Below are positions 17,899-25,554 of a stretch of DNA of 64,000 bases, one piece after another. This stretch comes from Mucilaginibacter ginsenosidivorans (lineage in GTDB: Bacteria > Bacteroidota > Bacteroidia > Sphingobacteriales > Sphingobacteriaceae), in the NCBI RefSeq assembly GCF_007971025.1, contig NZ_CP042436.1:3968001-4032000 (forward strand), in the 5' to 3' direction. Each line of letters starts with the position of its first letter. Within the stretch, counting starts at the first letter, position 1. The position numbers and the translations under genes are program-made. The notes under the pieces are model-generated. The model saw nothing but the letters and a program-made list of their open reading frames with translations. It had not been told where the DNA came from and did no database searches.

Positions 17899-19215
17899 CT
17901 AAACCAGTTTTGGCTCCCAACCCGGTTGATAAGTCCGCTGCCATAATTTCATCGCTTCAGGGCTGTTGGTGATACGCCCATTCTTCGGATCGCATTTCAG
18001 CGTAACACCTGTCCGCTGCGCAATATTGGCCAGGTGACAAAGCAATACACTTTTCGAGCCTTCATTCACCGGCGATGTCAATTCGTTTTCGCCCCTCACA
18101 GCGCCCACAAAATTTTTAAAATGATAAAAATCGAGGTTGCCATTGGCGCTTTGCGTGTTGTTCGGGTCAGGTGCTACCTCAGATTTTACTTCTTTCAGCA
18201 CTTTGTTTTTGATGTCCAATATCTTATAGTCACCACCGCCGAGATTGATGAGGCTGCCGTTCTTTCCGTATATAATAAAGCCTCGGCTGCTTCCTTCGAC
18301 AGGGAAATTATTGCAGCTGCGTCCCTCCCAGATAATCGTTCCTTTATTGCCAAATTCGAACGATGCCACCTGTGTATCAGGCGTTTGCCAGTCGTCCTTA
18401 TAAGCATATCGCCCACCTGATGAAGTTACCTGCGTTGGATAATCCCCGCCTAAAAACCATCGGCAGCAATCTATCTCGTGTGTACCGTTGTTACAGGCTT
18501 CGCCTGTTCCCCAATGCCAAAACCAGTGCCAGTTGTAATGTACCAGGTTATCCTGGAACTCTTTACGTGGTGCAGGCCCTTGCCACAGGTTAAAATCAAG
18601 GGTCTTTGGCACCGGGACATGCTTACCCACGCCGATAGATTTCCTGTCATTCGTATACCATGCCTTTGCGAAATATACATCGCCTATCGCGCCGTTACGA
18701 ACTTCTTTTACCGCTTCGATCAATGACGGCATCGACCGACGCTGGTTACCCATCTGGATATGCTTCCCATATTTATGCAGCGCTTGTGAGATCAATTCAC
18801 CTTCATGAGGGTTCTGCCCACAGGGCTTTTCCACATATACATGCTTCCCATGCGATGCGCCTAAAATAGCAGCAGGCGTATGCCAGTGATCCGGCGCGGC
18901 AACTACCAGCCCGTCAAAATCTTTCTTCTCAACCAGTTTTCGTATATCATGTATCAATTCGGGTTTACGGGGTGCATCTTTCAATGCCTCGAAGCCTTTT
19001 TTGATGGCTTCTTCTTCCACATCGCATATATACGCTATCTCGACATTAGGGAGCTGCGAGTAACAATTGGCCAGGTAACTGCCCCTGCCATTAAGACCCA
19101 TAACGCCAAGAACAACCTTGTTGCTCGGCGCATTTTTACCAAAAACTGGAAAATTGAGAATGGTTAGCCCTGCGGTAGCCAGCGAGGCATCCCTGATGAA
19201 TTTTCTGCGATGCAT
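17899..19215 (-). CDS. Gfo/Idh/MocA-family oxidoreductase, Tat-exported
   Basis: A 438-residue NAD(P)-dependent sugar oxidoreductase. The N-terminus HRRKFIRDASLATAG is a twin-arginine signal, so the folded cofactor-loaded enzyme is probably moved to the periplasm. GVMGLNGRGSYLA is the Rossmann motif, VEKPCGQNP the conserved E-K-P active region, and the WHWGTGEACNNGTHEID segment holds the catalytic His. It is the first gene of the set that continues with the isomerase, DUF1080, GMC and ThuA genes. In Bacteroides a Gfo/Idh enzyme makes the 3-keto-sugar that DUF1080 hydrolyses, which supports that role here. Confidence 0.9.
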   Translation of the reverse strand: MHRRKFIRDASLATAGLTILNFPVFGKNAPSNKVVLGVMGLNGRGSYLANCYSQLPNVEIAYICDVEEEAIKKGFEALKDAPRKPELIHDIRKLVEKKDFDGLVVAAPDHWHTPAAILGASHGKHVYVEKPCGQNPHEGELISQALHKYGKHIQMGNQRRSMPSLIEAVKEVRNGAIGDVYFAKAWYTNDRKSIGVGKHVPVPKTLDFNLWQGPAPRKEFQDNLVHYNWHWFWHWGTGEACNNGTHEIDCCRWFLGGDYPTQVTSSGGRYAYKDDWQTPDTQVASFEFGNKGTIIWEGRSCNNFPVEGSSRGFIIYGKNGSLINLGGGDYKILDIKNKVLKEVKSEVAPDPNNTQSANGNLDFYHFKNFVGAVRGENELTSPVNEGSKSVLLCHLANIAQRTGVTLKCDPKNGRITNSPEAMKLWQRTYQPGWEPKLV

Positions 19216-19355
19216 ATTAAGATGTATTTAGAATTGGTTTCTAAATGTAGAAATAAAACTGTTAAACCGACAGGAATGTTTGTGGAATGTAACGAACTTG
19301 TTATCAACGCAAGCTCGTGTTGAAAGATGGATTTGCTGCTCACCAAACAGGCAGG

Positions 19356-19363
19356 TATCTTTA
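19356..19363 (+). promoter_or_regulatory. Candidate -7 box for the MOSC gene
   Basis: TATCTTTA differs from TAnnTTTG only in the last base and ends 4 bases before the ATG at 19368. It supports that ATG over the upstream GTG at 19317. Confidence 0.4.
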
Positions 19364-19367
19364 CCCC

Positions 19368-20201
19368 ATGCTTCAGATCAGCCAATTATACATCTATCCT
19401 ATCAAGTCGATGGCGGGCATTTCGGTCAGCAAAGCGAAGGTAACTGATCGCGGGTTCGAGTACGATCGCCGCTGGATGCTGGTGGACGCGAATAATATGT
19501 TCCTCTCGCAACGCGAAGTGCCTGAAATGGCGCTGATGGACGTGGTTATCGTGGCGGAAGGGCTACAGGTAAGCTATCGGCCCGATAATTCGCCTGTGAT
19601 AGTCCCTTTAACGCCAGCTACCGATGAATTTGCAGAGGTGACGGTTTGGGACGATACCTGTACAGGGCAGTTTGTAGGCGCCGAAATAGACCGGTGGTTC
19701 AGTACAAAACTCAACACCAGCTGCCGCCTGGTTTATATGCCAGACGGGACCAAAAGGATAACTGATCAGCGATACGCCCCCGAAAACAGTATCACCTCAT
19801 TTTCTGACGGTTACCCTTTCCTGATCATCGGGCAGGCCTCGCTGAACGACCTGAACAGCCGGCTCGGGGAACCAATACCGATGAACCGTTTTCGTCCGAA
19901 TATTGTTTTTACAGGCGGGGAGCCTTTTGGGGAAGACCTGATGCATACCTTTACGGTGGGCGATATTGAATTTCGCGGCGTAAAACTCTGCGCCCGGTGC
20001 CCTATCCCTACTATCGACCAGCAAACCCTTGAGCGGGGTAAAGAGCCGTTAAAGACCCTAGCCCGTTACCGCTTTAAGGATAATAAGATATTGTTCGGCC
20101 AAAACCTGGTGCATAACGGGCGTGGTAACATTGCAGTTGGCGATGAATTGCAGGTTAAACAACTAAACCATGAAGAACGGTTTTTTATCAGCGCCCGATA
20201 A
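19368..20201 (+). CDS. MOSC-domain protein resembling mARC/YcbX
   Basis: A 277-residue protein counted from the ATG at 19368; an upstream GTG at 19317 would add 17 poorly plausible residues. Residues 1-110 are the MOSC N-terminal beta-barrel (SQLYIYPIKSM…RGFEYDRRWMLVD), and the rest is the MOSC domain. The segment KLCARCPIPTIDQQT with Cys208 and Cys211, followed by KEPLKTLARYR, matches the site where mARC enzymes bind the molybdenum cofactor through a Cys. It may therefore be a molybdoenzyme reducing N-hydroxylated compounds. It has no ferredoxin domain, unlike YcbX, so a separate electron donor is needed. The Moco operon lies 8.5 kb away. Confidence 0.85.
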   Translation: MLQISQLYIYPIKSMAGISVSKAKVTDRGFEYDRRWMLVDANNMFLSQREVPEMALMDVVIVAEGLQVSYRPDNSPVIVPLTPATDEFAEVTVWDDTCTGQFVGAEIDRWFSTKLNTSCRLVYMPDGTKRITDQRYAPENSITSFSDGYPFLIIGQASLNDLNSRLGEPIPMNRFRPNIVFTGGEPFGEDLMHTFTVGDIEFRGVKLCARCPIPTIDQQTLERGKEPLKTLARYRFKDNKILFGQNLVHNGRGNIAVGDELQVKQLNHEERFFISAR

Positions 20202-20263
20202 TCTTATTACAACTGTAGCGTTATCAAGGAACTATCCGTATCTATCCTTAAAACCCGCATTAA

Positions 20264-20668
20264 ATGAAAAACCTTTTCCTCATTGCATGTTCTCTCATCC
20301 TGCTTTCCGCTTGTTCAAAAAAAGAAGATGTGCCCCCCGGGCAAACCTTTAGGAACAAGAATGGCCTATATGTTAACTTTTCCAACGAAAAATGGTATGT
20401 TACCAAAGACGGCACTTTCGCAACCGTCAATCTTAAACTTGCAGGTACCACCAATGGCGACAGGATAACCATGAGGACAAGTGGCGATGGCCTGTTGCTG
20501 GACAACAACCTGGCATTAAAATCGGGGAAGTTTACTACTGACGGTGGTATTTGGTTCACCCATGCCGCGCCCGACACCGGAACCCTACACGGTAGCACCG
20601 AAATAACGGTTTACAGGGGGTCGGATACACTCGTGGTGCATTTGGTAAGCGACGACCTGAGTTATTGA
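20264..20668 (+). CDS. Uncharacterised lipoprotein
   Basis: A 134-residue protein with a clear lipoprotein signal (LLSAC, Cys17, followed by SKKED). The remainder is rich in short beta strands and Thr/Gly and gives no family match by eye. Ser/Lys after the Cys and the acidic KKED tail fit an envelope lipoprotein. It stands alone between the MOSC gene and a VOC protein. I do not recognise a function. Confidence 0.7.
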   Translation: MKNLFLIACSLILLSACSKKEDVPPGQTFRNKNGLYVNFSNEKWYVTKDGTFATVNLKLAGTTNGDRITMRTSGDGLLLDNNLALKSGKFTTDGGIWFTHAAPDTGTLHGSTEITVYRGSDTLVVHLVSDDLSY

Positions 20669-20713
20669 AATCGATCTCTTCTTTACCACCGGATTGCCTG
20701 ATTTTTTAGTATG

Positions 20714-20721
20714 TTGCTTTG
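20714..20721 (+). promoter_or_regulatory. Candidate -7 box for the VOC gene
   Basis: TTGCTTTG matches TAnnTTTG at six of the fixed and free positions but has T for A at position 2. It ends just before the ATG at 20725, so the upstream TTG start would lie inside the promoter. Confidence 0.3.
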
Positions 20722-20724
20722 CAA

Positions 20725-21117
20725 ATGGCACAATATATTACCCACGTAACCCTGGTTGTAAAAGATTACGACGAAGCCATAAAATTCTATACAGAAAAGC
20801 TTGACTTTGAATTGGTTGAGGATACTATCTTAAGCGAAGCAAAAAGATGGGTATTAATTTCCCCAAGGGGTCGTGGTGGCTGCTGCCTGCTTTTGGCTAA
20901 GGCCGCTGGCGGTGAACAGGTAAAATGCATCGGTAATCAAACCGGCGGCAGGGTATTTCTTTTTCTCCACACCGATGATTTTTGGCATGATTATTTTGTT
21001 ATGAAGGACAAGGGTGTAAAATTTGCCAGGGAACCTGTGGAAGAGACCTATGGAACAGTTGCCGTATTCGAAGATCTGTATGGAAATTTGTGGGATTTGA
21101 TCCAAACAAAAAAATAA
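20725..21117 (+). CDS. VOC (glyoxalase/bleomycin-resistance) family protein
   Basis: A 130-residue single-domain protein with two beta-alpha-beta-beta-beta modules. HVTLVVKDYDEAIKFYTEKL is the classic first module and VAVFEDLYGNLWDLIQ the end of the second, with the metal-ligand His near the start and Glu-type position near the end. VOC proteins bind a divalent metal and act as glyoxalases, epimerases, dioxygenases or drug-binding proteins. Length fits a dimeric single-domain member. The ATG at 20725 is preferred to the TTG at 20719. The substrate is not predictable. Confidence 0.85.
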   Translation: MAQYITHVTLVVKDYDEAIKFYTEKLDFELVEDTILSEAKRWVLISPRGRGGCCLLLAKAAGGEQVKCIGNQTGGRVFLFLHTDDFWHDYFVMKDKGVKFAREPVEETYGTVAVFEDLYGNLWDLIQTKK

Positions 21118-21185
21118 TTTCAGTGGTTTAGGTACCGGAATATAACTCCCTTATTATTAGCAAGATTTGAGTATTTCGCTAAAGT

Positions 21186-21193
21186 TAAATTTG
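21186..21193 (+). promoter_or_regulatory. Candidate -7 box of a short transcription unit
   Basis: TAAATTTG is an exact match to TAnnTTTG. A TTTG at 21166-21169 could be the -33 box, though the 16-bp gap is shorter than the usual 19-21. With the hairpin at 21463 it defines a unit of about 300 bases. Confidence 0.45.
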
Positions 21194-21287
21194 GGCAAAA
21201 AAGTGGCCCTGCAATACCGGAAACGCATTTTTTTCAAAACTTTTGCTTTCAAAATCCCGTAATAGTGGATGTATCAAAACAGTGAAC

Positions 21288-21422
21288 ATGAAATTTATTG
21301 AAACTTTATTATCCCCTATCCTTAAGGCTGTGCCTGCATTAGCAAACAACGGTGGAATTTTTAAGAAAAGGAAAAAAGCAGCACCTTTTAACCCTAAGAT
21401 CACTTTAGGTTTCAACTTCTAA
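21288..21422 (+). CDS. Candidate 44-residue basic small protein
   Basis: An ATG-initiated frame coding MKFIETLLSPILKAV at the N-terminus, then a basic cluster FKKRKKAA and a C-terminus ITLGFNF. The first half could be an amphipathic helix and the tail ends in Phe. It is flanked by a TAnnTTTG box 95 bp upstream and an intrinsic terminator 41 bp downstream, so the region is probably transcribed. The RNA itself may be the product instead, because no homologue is recognised and the frame is short. Confidence 0.45.
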   Translation: MKFIETLLSPILKAVPALANNGGIFKKRKKAAPFNPKITLGFNF

Positions 21423-21462
21423 ACAAGACATTAAATTTAAAATTATTTTACTAAATCTACCT

Positions 21463-21507
21463 AACATCACCTATGTGTTTCAGCTTCACATTCGTGGTGT
21501 TTTTTGT
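21463..21507 (+). terminator. Intrinsic terminator after the small ORF
   Basis: AACATCAC pairs with GTGGTGTT (one G-U pair), with a second inner stem ATGTG/CACAT, and TTTTTG follows. It lies 41 bp past the small ORF and 27 bp before the next gene. Confidence 0.75.
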
Positions 21508-21533
21508 TTCATAAGCTTTAGTAAATTAGCAGA

Positions 21534-21812
21534 ATGAAACCCCTGGTAACAATAGCGTATTGCCCCAAATGTCACTGGCTGCTGCGGGCCGCCTATATGG
21601 CCCAGGAATTACTGACCACCTTTGAAGAAGAATTGTATGGCGTAACCCTGCAACCCAGCGAAACAGCCGGGCATTACAGCATACGGATTGGCGACGATGT
21701 TATATTTGACAGGAAGGTTCATGGCGGCTTTCCTGAGATAAAAGAACTGAAGCAACTGGTGCGTGATAAAGTAAGTCCTGAAAAAAATCTTGGACATTCG
21801 GATAAAAAATAA
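21534..21812 (+). CDS. SelT/SelW/SelH-family thioredoxin-like protein
   Basis: A 92-residue protein with the Rdx fold. The redox motif is AYCPKCHW (Cys10, Cys13), with Cys where animal SelW has selenocysteine, followed by a long helix and a VIFDRKVHGGFPEIKELKQLVRD segment typical of the family. Members are believed to act in redox reactions, but the bacterial substrate is unknown. It precedes the Rrf2 regulator by 83 bp and a promoter box lies between, so it is probably a separate unit. Confidence 0.88.
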   Translation: MKPLVTIAYCPKCHWLLRAAYMAQELLTTFEEELYGVTLQPSETAGHYSIRIGDDVIFDRKVHGGFPEIKELKQLVRDKVSPEKNLGHSDKK

Positions 21813-21869
21813 ATACATTTACATTAATTACCCCAACCATACCAATTATATCGACTTAATATATTTCCT

Positions 21870-21877
21870 TATCTTTG
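21870..21877 (+). promoter_or_regulatory. Promoter box for the Rrf2 regulator
   Basis: TATCTTTG is an exact TAnnTTTG match 18 bases before the ATG at 21896. The surrounding DNA is AT-rich. Confidence 0.6.
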
Positions 21878-21895
21878 TAAGTTTTATTATATTAA

Positions 21896-22330
21896 ATGTT
21901 ATCGAAAAAGACTAAGTATGCCATTAAGGCCCTGGTGATACTGGGGAAAAATGCAGATAAACCACCGATGCAGATCTCCAAGATCGCTGAAGAAGAACGT
22001 ATCCCCAAGAAGTTTCTTGAACAAATATTGCTCGATCTTCGAAATGCAGGTTTCCTGTATAGCAAGAAAGGTGCGGGCGGCGGCTACAGCCTCAATAAAG
22101 ATCCAAAAGATATTTACCTGGTGAGTATTATGCGCATAACCGACGGGCCTATTGCCATGGTTCCCTGTGCAAGTCTTAACTTTTACCACAAATGCGAGGA
22201 ATGCAAGTCTGAAACGACCTGCGGAATTCGTGACGTATTTGTCGAGGTAAGGGACGCCACGTTGAAAATACTCACCGAGACCAGCATAGCGGACGTTATA
22301 GCCCGCGAGAACACGCTGATCAACGTTTAA
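21896..22330 (+). CDS. Rrf2-family transcriptional regulator, four-Cys type
   Basis: A 144-residue winged-helix regulator. KTKYAIKALVILGKNADKPPMQISKIAEEERIPKKFLEQIL is the DNA-binding region described by its start KTKYAIKAL and end FLEQIL, and KKGAGGGYSL is the wing. It carries four Cys (91, 100, 103 and 109), a number that could bind an iron-sulfur cluster or zinc, although the spacing differs from IscR. The next gene begins the sulfate assimilation operon, so control of sulfite reductase and cys genes is likely, as with CymR or IscR-like sensors. Confidence 0.88.
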   Translation: MLSKKTKYAIKALVILGKNADKPPMQISKIAEEERIPKKFLEQILLDLRNAGFLYSKKGAGGGYSLNKDPKDIYLVSIMRITDGPIAMVPCASLNFYHKCEECKSETTCGIRDVFVEVRDATLKILTETSIADVIARENTLINV

Positions 22331-22519
22331 ACACCGGCTTTAATTTAAGAGCAATCCCGTTTATCGCAAGGCGAAAGGGTATTTATTTCCACACAAACAG
22401 CTGGACCTGGCATCGTTTTGTGCGGATATTCATTACGTTCCAATAGCTAATTGCTTGTTTTTGTATCTATACACGCATCATTTGCGTAAAACAGTTGCCT
22501 TAGATTTTTTGGCGCATAA

Positions 22520-22549
22520 TTTGGCTGTTATCACAAAAAAGTATCTTTG
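22520..22549 (+). promoter_or_regulatory. Promoter of the sulfate assimilation operon (upstream)
   Basis: TTTG at 22520-22523 and TATCTTTG at 22542-22549 are separated by 18 bp, close to the Bacteroidota -33/-7 arrangement. The resulting leader would be about 115 nt. Confidence 0.6.
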
Positions 22550-22610
22550 TAATTAAACTGTAAAAGAAAGATATTTTTTAACATACACTACTATTTCTCT
22601 ATACTATACA

Positions 22611-22618
22611 TATATTTG
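22611..22618 (+). promoter_or_regulatory. Second candidate -7 box for sulfite reductase
   Basis: TATATTTG is an exact TAnnTTTG match 54 bases before the ATG at 22673. Its TTG is the alternative start of the longer reading frame, which argues that the longer start is false. Confidence 0.45.
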
Positions 22619-22672
22619 GGAAATAATTGTAAAACCAGTGCCCGCTTGGGCCATATAATTAATAAAAAGGAT

Positions 22673-24766
22673 ATGCAAAGTTTCCGTACTGAACTGGAAA
22701 ACCCTGTAGTGGAAAAGGATATTATCGACCTTGAGAAAAAGATCAGGGCTTTTCGCGAAGGTAAGATACACGACGAGAAATTTCGGAGCCTGCGCCTGGC
22801 ACGCGGCATATACGGCCAGCGCCAGCCGGGGGTGCAAATGGTGCGCATAAAGCTGCCCTTTGGCAAAGTTACTTTTAAACAGTTGCTGCGCATTGCCGAT
22901 GTTTCGGACGAATATGCAAGCCACAACCTGCACTTAACTACCCGGCAGGATATACAGATACATTATGTAAGCCTTGAGCGTACCCCGCAATTATGGGCCG
23001 ACCTGGAGCGTGATGATGTTACCCTGCGCGAAGCTTGCGGAAATACCGTCCGTAATATTACCGCCTCCCCCGCTGCAGGTATCGATCCTAAAGAACCATT
23101 TGATGTTTCGCCTTATGCACAGGCAACTTTCGAATTTTTCCTGCGCAATCCTATTTGCCAGGAAATGGGGCGGAAATTCAAGATATCGTTTTCGTCAAGC
23201 GATGACGATACGGCATATTCCTATATACATGATATTGGCCTTATACCTAAGATCAATGAAAAAGGGGAACGCGGTTTTAAAGTTTTATTAGGAGGCGGCC
23301 TTGGCGCTCAGCCCCTGCTGGCAAGTATTGTTGAAGATTTTTTGCCCGAGGATCAGCTGATACCTTATATTGAATCGGTTATCCGCGTGTTCGACCGTTA
23401 CGGCGAAAGGAACAACCGCAATAAAGCACGTTTGAAATATGTGATCCAGAAACTTGGTTTGGACGAAGTTCTGCGCCTGGCGAAAGAAGAAAGGATCGCC
23501 AATAAAGTAAAAACTTACCCTATCAACCGTAATGGTGTAGATGAGCCGGTTATACCCGAGCCGGTATTGATACCGGAAGTAACTATCGATAATCCTTTGC
23601 GGTACGAAATGTGGCTGACTACTAATGCTTTCAAGCAAAAGCAGGAAGGATTTTATGGCGTATATGTAAAGGTTACTACGGGCGATATACCTACCGACAA
23701 AGCGCGTAAATTTATTGAAGCGATCCGCCCTTACGTGGCTGATGAAATACGGGTAACCCAAAACCAGGGTTTGCTTTTGAAGTATGTAAGAAAAGACGCG
23801 TTACCCGCTTTGTATGCCGCCCTTACCGAACTGGACATGTCGGCCCCCGGCTTTGACAGTGTTGCCGATGTAACTACCTGCCCCGGCACCGATACCTGCA
23901 ACCTGGGTATCTCCAACAGTATGACTTTTGCTCGTGTACTGGAAGATCTGATCTATACCGAGTACGAAGAATTTGTTTACAACCGCGATATTAAAATAAA
24001 GATAAGCGGCTGTATGAATTCATGCGGTCAACACGGTTTAGCACATATAGGTTTTCATGGCAGCTCGTTAAAAGCGGGTCTTAAAGTATTGCCGTCAATG
24101 CAGGTATTGCTGGGTGGCGGAACGGTGGGCGACGGTGTTGGCCGGGCAGCTGACAAAGTGATCAAAGTTCCGGCTAAGCGCGCTACTGATGTATTGAGAT
24201 GGGTATTGAACGACTATAAGGCTAACTCGGTAGAGAACGAACCCTTTCATAATTATTATGACCGGCTTGGTAAAGATTATTTCTACCAGTTGCTGAAACC
24301 GCTGGCCGACCTGACCACGCTAAAAGACGAAGAGTTTGTCGATTGGGGCCACGAAGAAACATTTGCCACAGCCATAGGTGTTGGCGAGTGCGCCGGTGTT
24401 GTTATCGATCTGGTTGCTACCCTCCTGTACGAAGCTGATGAGAAAAAAGGCTGGGCGGATGAGTCATTTGCCAACGGAGCCTGGGCCGATGCCATCTATC
24501 ACGCCTATAATGTGATGATAAGTTCGGCAAAAGCTTTACTGCTCGATAAAAATATCAATAGCGGCTCCCAGGCCGGTATTATAAAAGAATTTGATGCGCA
24601 GTATGTTGAAAAAGGTGAATTTACCCTCGACGGTACATTTAGCGACCTTGTGCTGCAGATCAATAAGAACGAACCTTCAGAAGAGTTCGCCCGTACATAC
24701 CTGGCCGCGGCGAACGGCTTTTTAAGTACGGTTAAAGTTAAAAGAGAGGCATTGGTACAGTCATGA
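22673..24766 (+). CDS. Ferredoxin-type sulfite/nitrite reductase with HEPN-like C-terminal domain
   Basis: Reduces sulfite to sulfide (or nitrite to ammonia) with siroheme and [4Fe-4S]. From the ATG at 22673 it has 697 residues. Two ferredoxin-like half domains are visible (VRIKLPFGKVTFKQL; TGDIPTDKARKFIEAI), and cluster ligands are Cys403 and Cys409 in CPGTDTC and Cys447 and Cys451 in CMNSC. After about residue 560 there is an added helical region with GAWADAIYHAYNVMISSAK, which looks like a HEPN domain. No flavoprotein subunit is present, so ferredoxin is the likely donor. It starts an operon with siroheme and APS genes, which favours sulfite as the substrate; the stop overlaps cobA by 4 bp. 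Confidence 0.9.
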   Translation: MQSFRTELENPVVEKDIIDLEKKIRAFREGKIHDEKFRSLRLARGIYGQRQPGVQMVRIKLPFGKVTFKQLLRIADVSDEYASHNLHLTTRQDIQIHYVSLERTPQLWADLERDDVTLREACGNTVRNITASPAAGIDPKEPFDVSPYAQATFEFFLRNPICQEMGRKFKISFSSSDDDTAYSYIHDIGLIPKINEKGERGFKVLLGGGLGAQPLLASIVEDFLPEDQLIPYIESVIRVFDRYGERNNRNKARLKYVIQKLGLDEVLRLAKEERIANKVKTYPINRNGVDEPVIPEPVLIPEVTIDNPLRYEMWLTTNAFKQKQEGFYGVYVKVTTGDIPTDKARKFIEAIRPYVADEIRVTQNQGLLLKYVRKDALPALYAALTELDMSAPGFDSVADVTTCPGTDTCNLGISNSMTFARVLEDLIYTEYEEFVYNRDIKIKISGCMNSCGQHGLAHIGFHGSSLKAGLKVLPSMQVLLGGGTVGDGVGRAADKVIKVPAKRATDVLRWVLNDYKANSVENEPFHNYYDRLGKDYFYQLLKPLADLTTLKDEEFVDWGHEETFATAIGVGECAGVVIDLVATLLYEADEKKGWADESFANGAWADAIYHAYNVMISSAKALLLDKNINSGSQAGIIKEFDAQYVEKGEFTLDGTFSDLVLQINKNEPSEEFARTYLAAANGFLSTVKVKREALVQS

Positions 24767-25554
24767 TAGATACTAAAACAAAAAAGGAAATTAAAGAGCC
24801 GCGTATTACACTTGTCGGCGCGGGTCCCGGTGATGCCGAGCTCATCACCATCAAAGGTATCAAAGCCTTGAAAACTGCCGACGTAGTGTTGTACGATGCC
24901 CTGGTAAATGAAGAATTGCTGGAGTTCGCCCCGGAACATGCTACTAAAGTTTATGTAGGGAAACGCTCCGGCGATCATTCACACTCGCAGGAATCTATCA
25001 ACAAATTAATGATCGACTATGCCCTAAACTATGGCCATGTTGTACGCTTAAAAGGCGGCGATCCATTCGTATTCGGTCGTGGTTACGAAGAGCTGGATCA
25101 TGCAGCTTCCTATAGTATCCCTGCTGAAGTTATACCGGGTATCTCAAGCTCTATCGGTGTACCCGGTTTGCAGCAAATACCCGTTACCCACCGTGGGCTA
25201 AGTGAAAGTTTCTGGGTAGTCACCGGCACCACGATGGACGGCCAGGTATCAGCCGACCTGTATGACGCGGCCAAAACCAAGGCAACAGTTGTGGTGCTGA
25301 TGGGGTTGCGCAAATTAGCCGAAATAGTAAAAATATACCGGGCCGAAGGTAAAAACCGTTTACCAGTCGCAGTGATACAAAGCGGCTCGACGGAAAATGA
25401 AAAAGTTGCCATCGGTGTTGTCGATACGATCGTGGAGTTGGTTGAAGAGAAAAAGATAAAATCGCCTGCCTTAATAGTTATTGGTGAAGTAGTTTCGCTT
25501 CACCCGCAATTTCAGCCCATCAGGGAATTTTATGAGATCATCGCCCAGGAATAA
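24763..25554 (+). CDS. cobA: Uroporphyrinogen-III C-methyltransferase
   Basis: A 263-residue SAM-dependent enzyme that methylates uroporphyrinogen III twice to give precorrin-2, on the path to siroheme. Motifs are LVGAGPGDAELIT at the N-terminus, VVRLKGGDPFVFGRGYEE and PGISSSIGVP, all standard for SUMT. Its ATG overlaps the sulfite reductase stop (ATGA), and its 3' end overlaps the next gene by 23 bp. It thus makes the cofactor for the enzyme encoded just before it. Confidence 0.96.
   Translation: MIDTKTKKEIKEPRITLVGAGPGDAELITIKGIKALKTADVVLYDALVNEELLEFAPEHATKVYVGKRSGDHSHSQESINKLMIDYALNYGHVVRLKGGDPFVFGRGYEELDHAASYSIPAEVIPGISSSIGVPGLQQIPVTHRGLSESFWVVTGTTMDGQVSADLYDAAKTKATVVVLMGLRKLAEIVKIYRAEGKNRLPVAVIQSGSTENEKVAIGVVDTIVELVEEKKIKSPALIVIGEVVSLHPQFQPIREFYEIIAQE

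Larger units (their letters stand above)
22331..22672. other. 342-bp control region between Rrf2 and sulfite reductase genes
   Basis: No gene is visible. Two promoter-like signals lie in the right half (22520-22549 and 22611-22618), and GCCC/GGGC flank a short loop at 22640-22651 just before the start codon. No SAM, TPP or other riboswitch pattern that I know was seen. The left half is the likely place for an Rrf2 operator, but I could not pick out a convincing dyad. Confidence 0.5.

Noticed and set aside
22616..22672. N-terminal extension of sulfite reductase from a TTG start
   Set aside because: The TTG is part of a TATATTTG promoter-like box, and the added residues do not resemble the family start. 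The ATG at 22673 is used.
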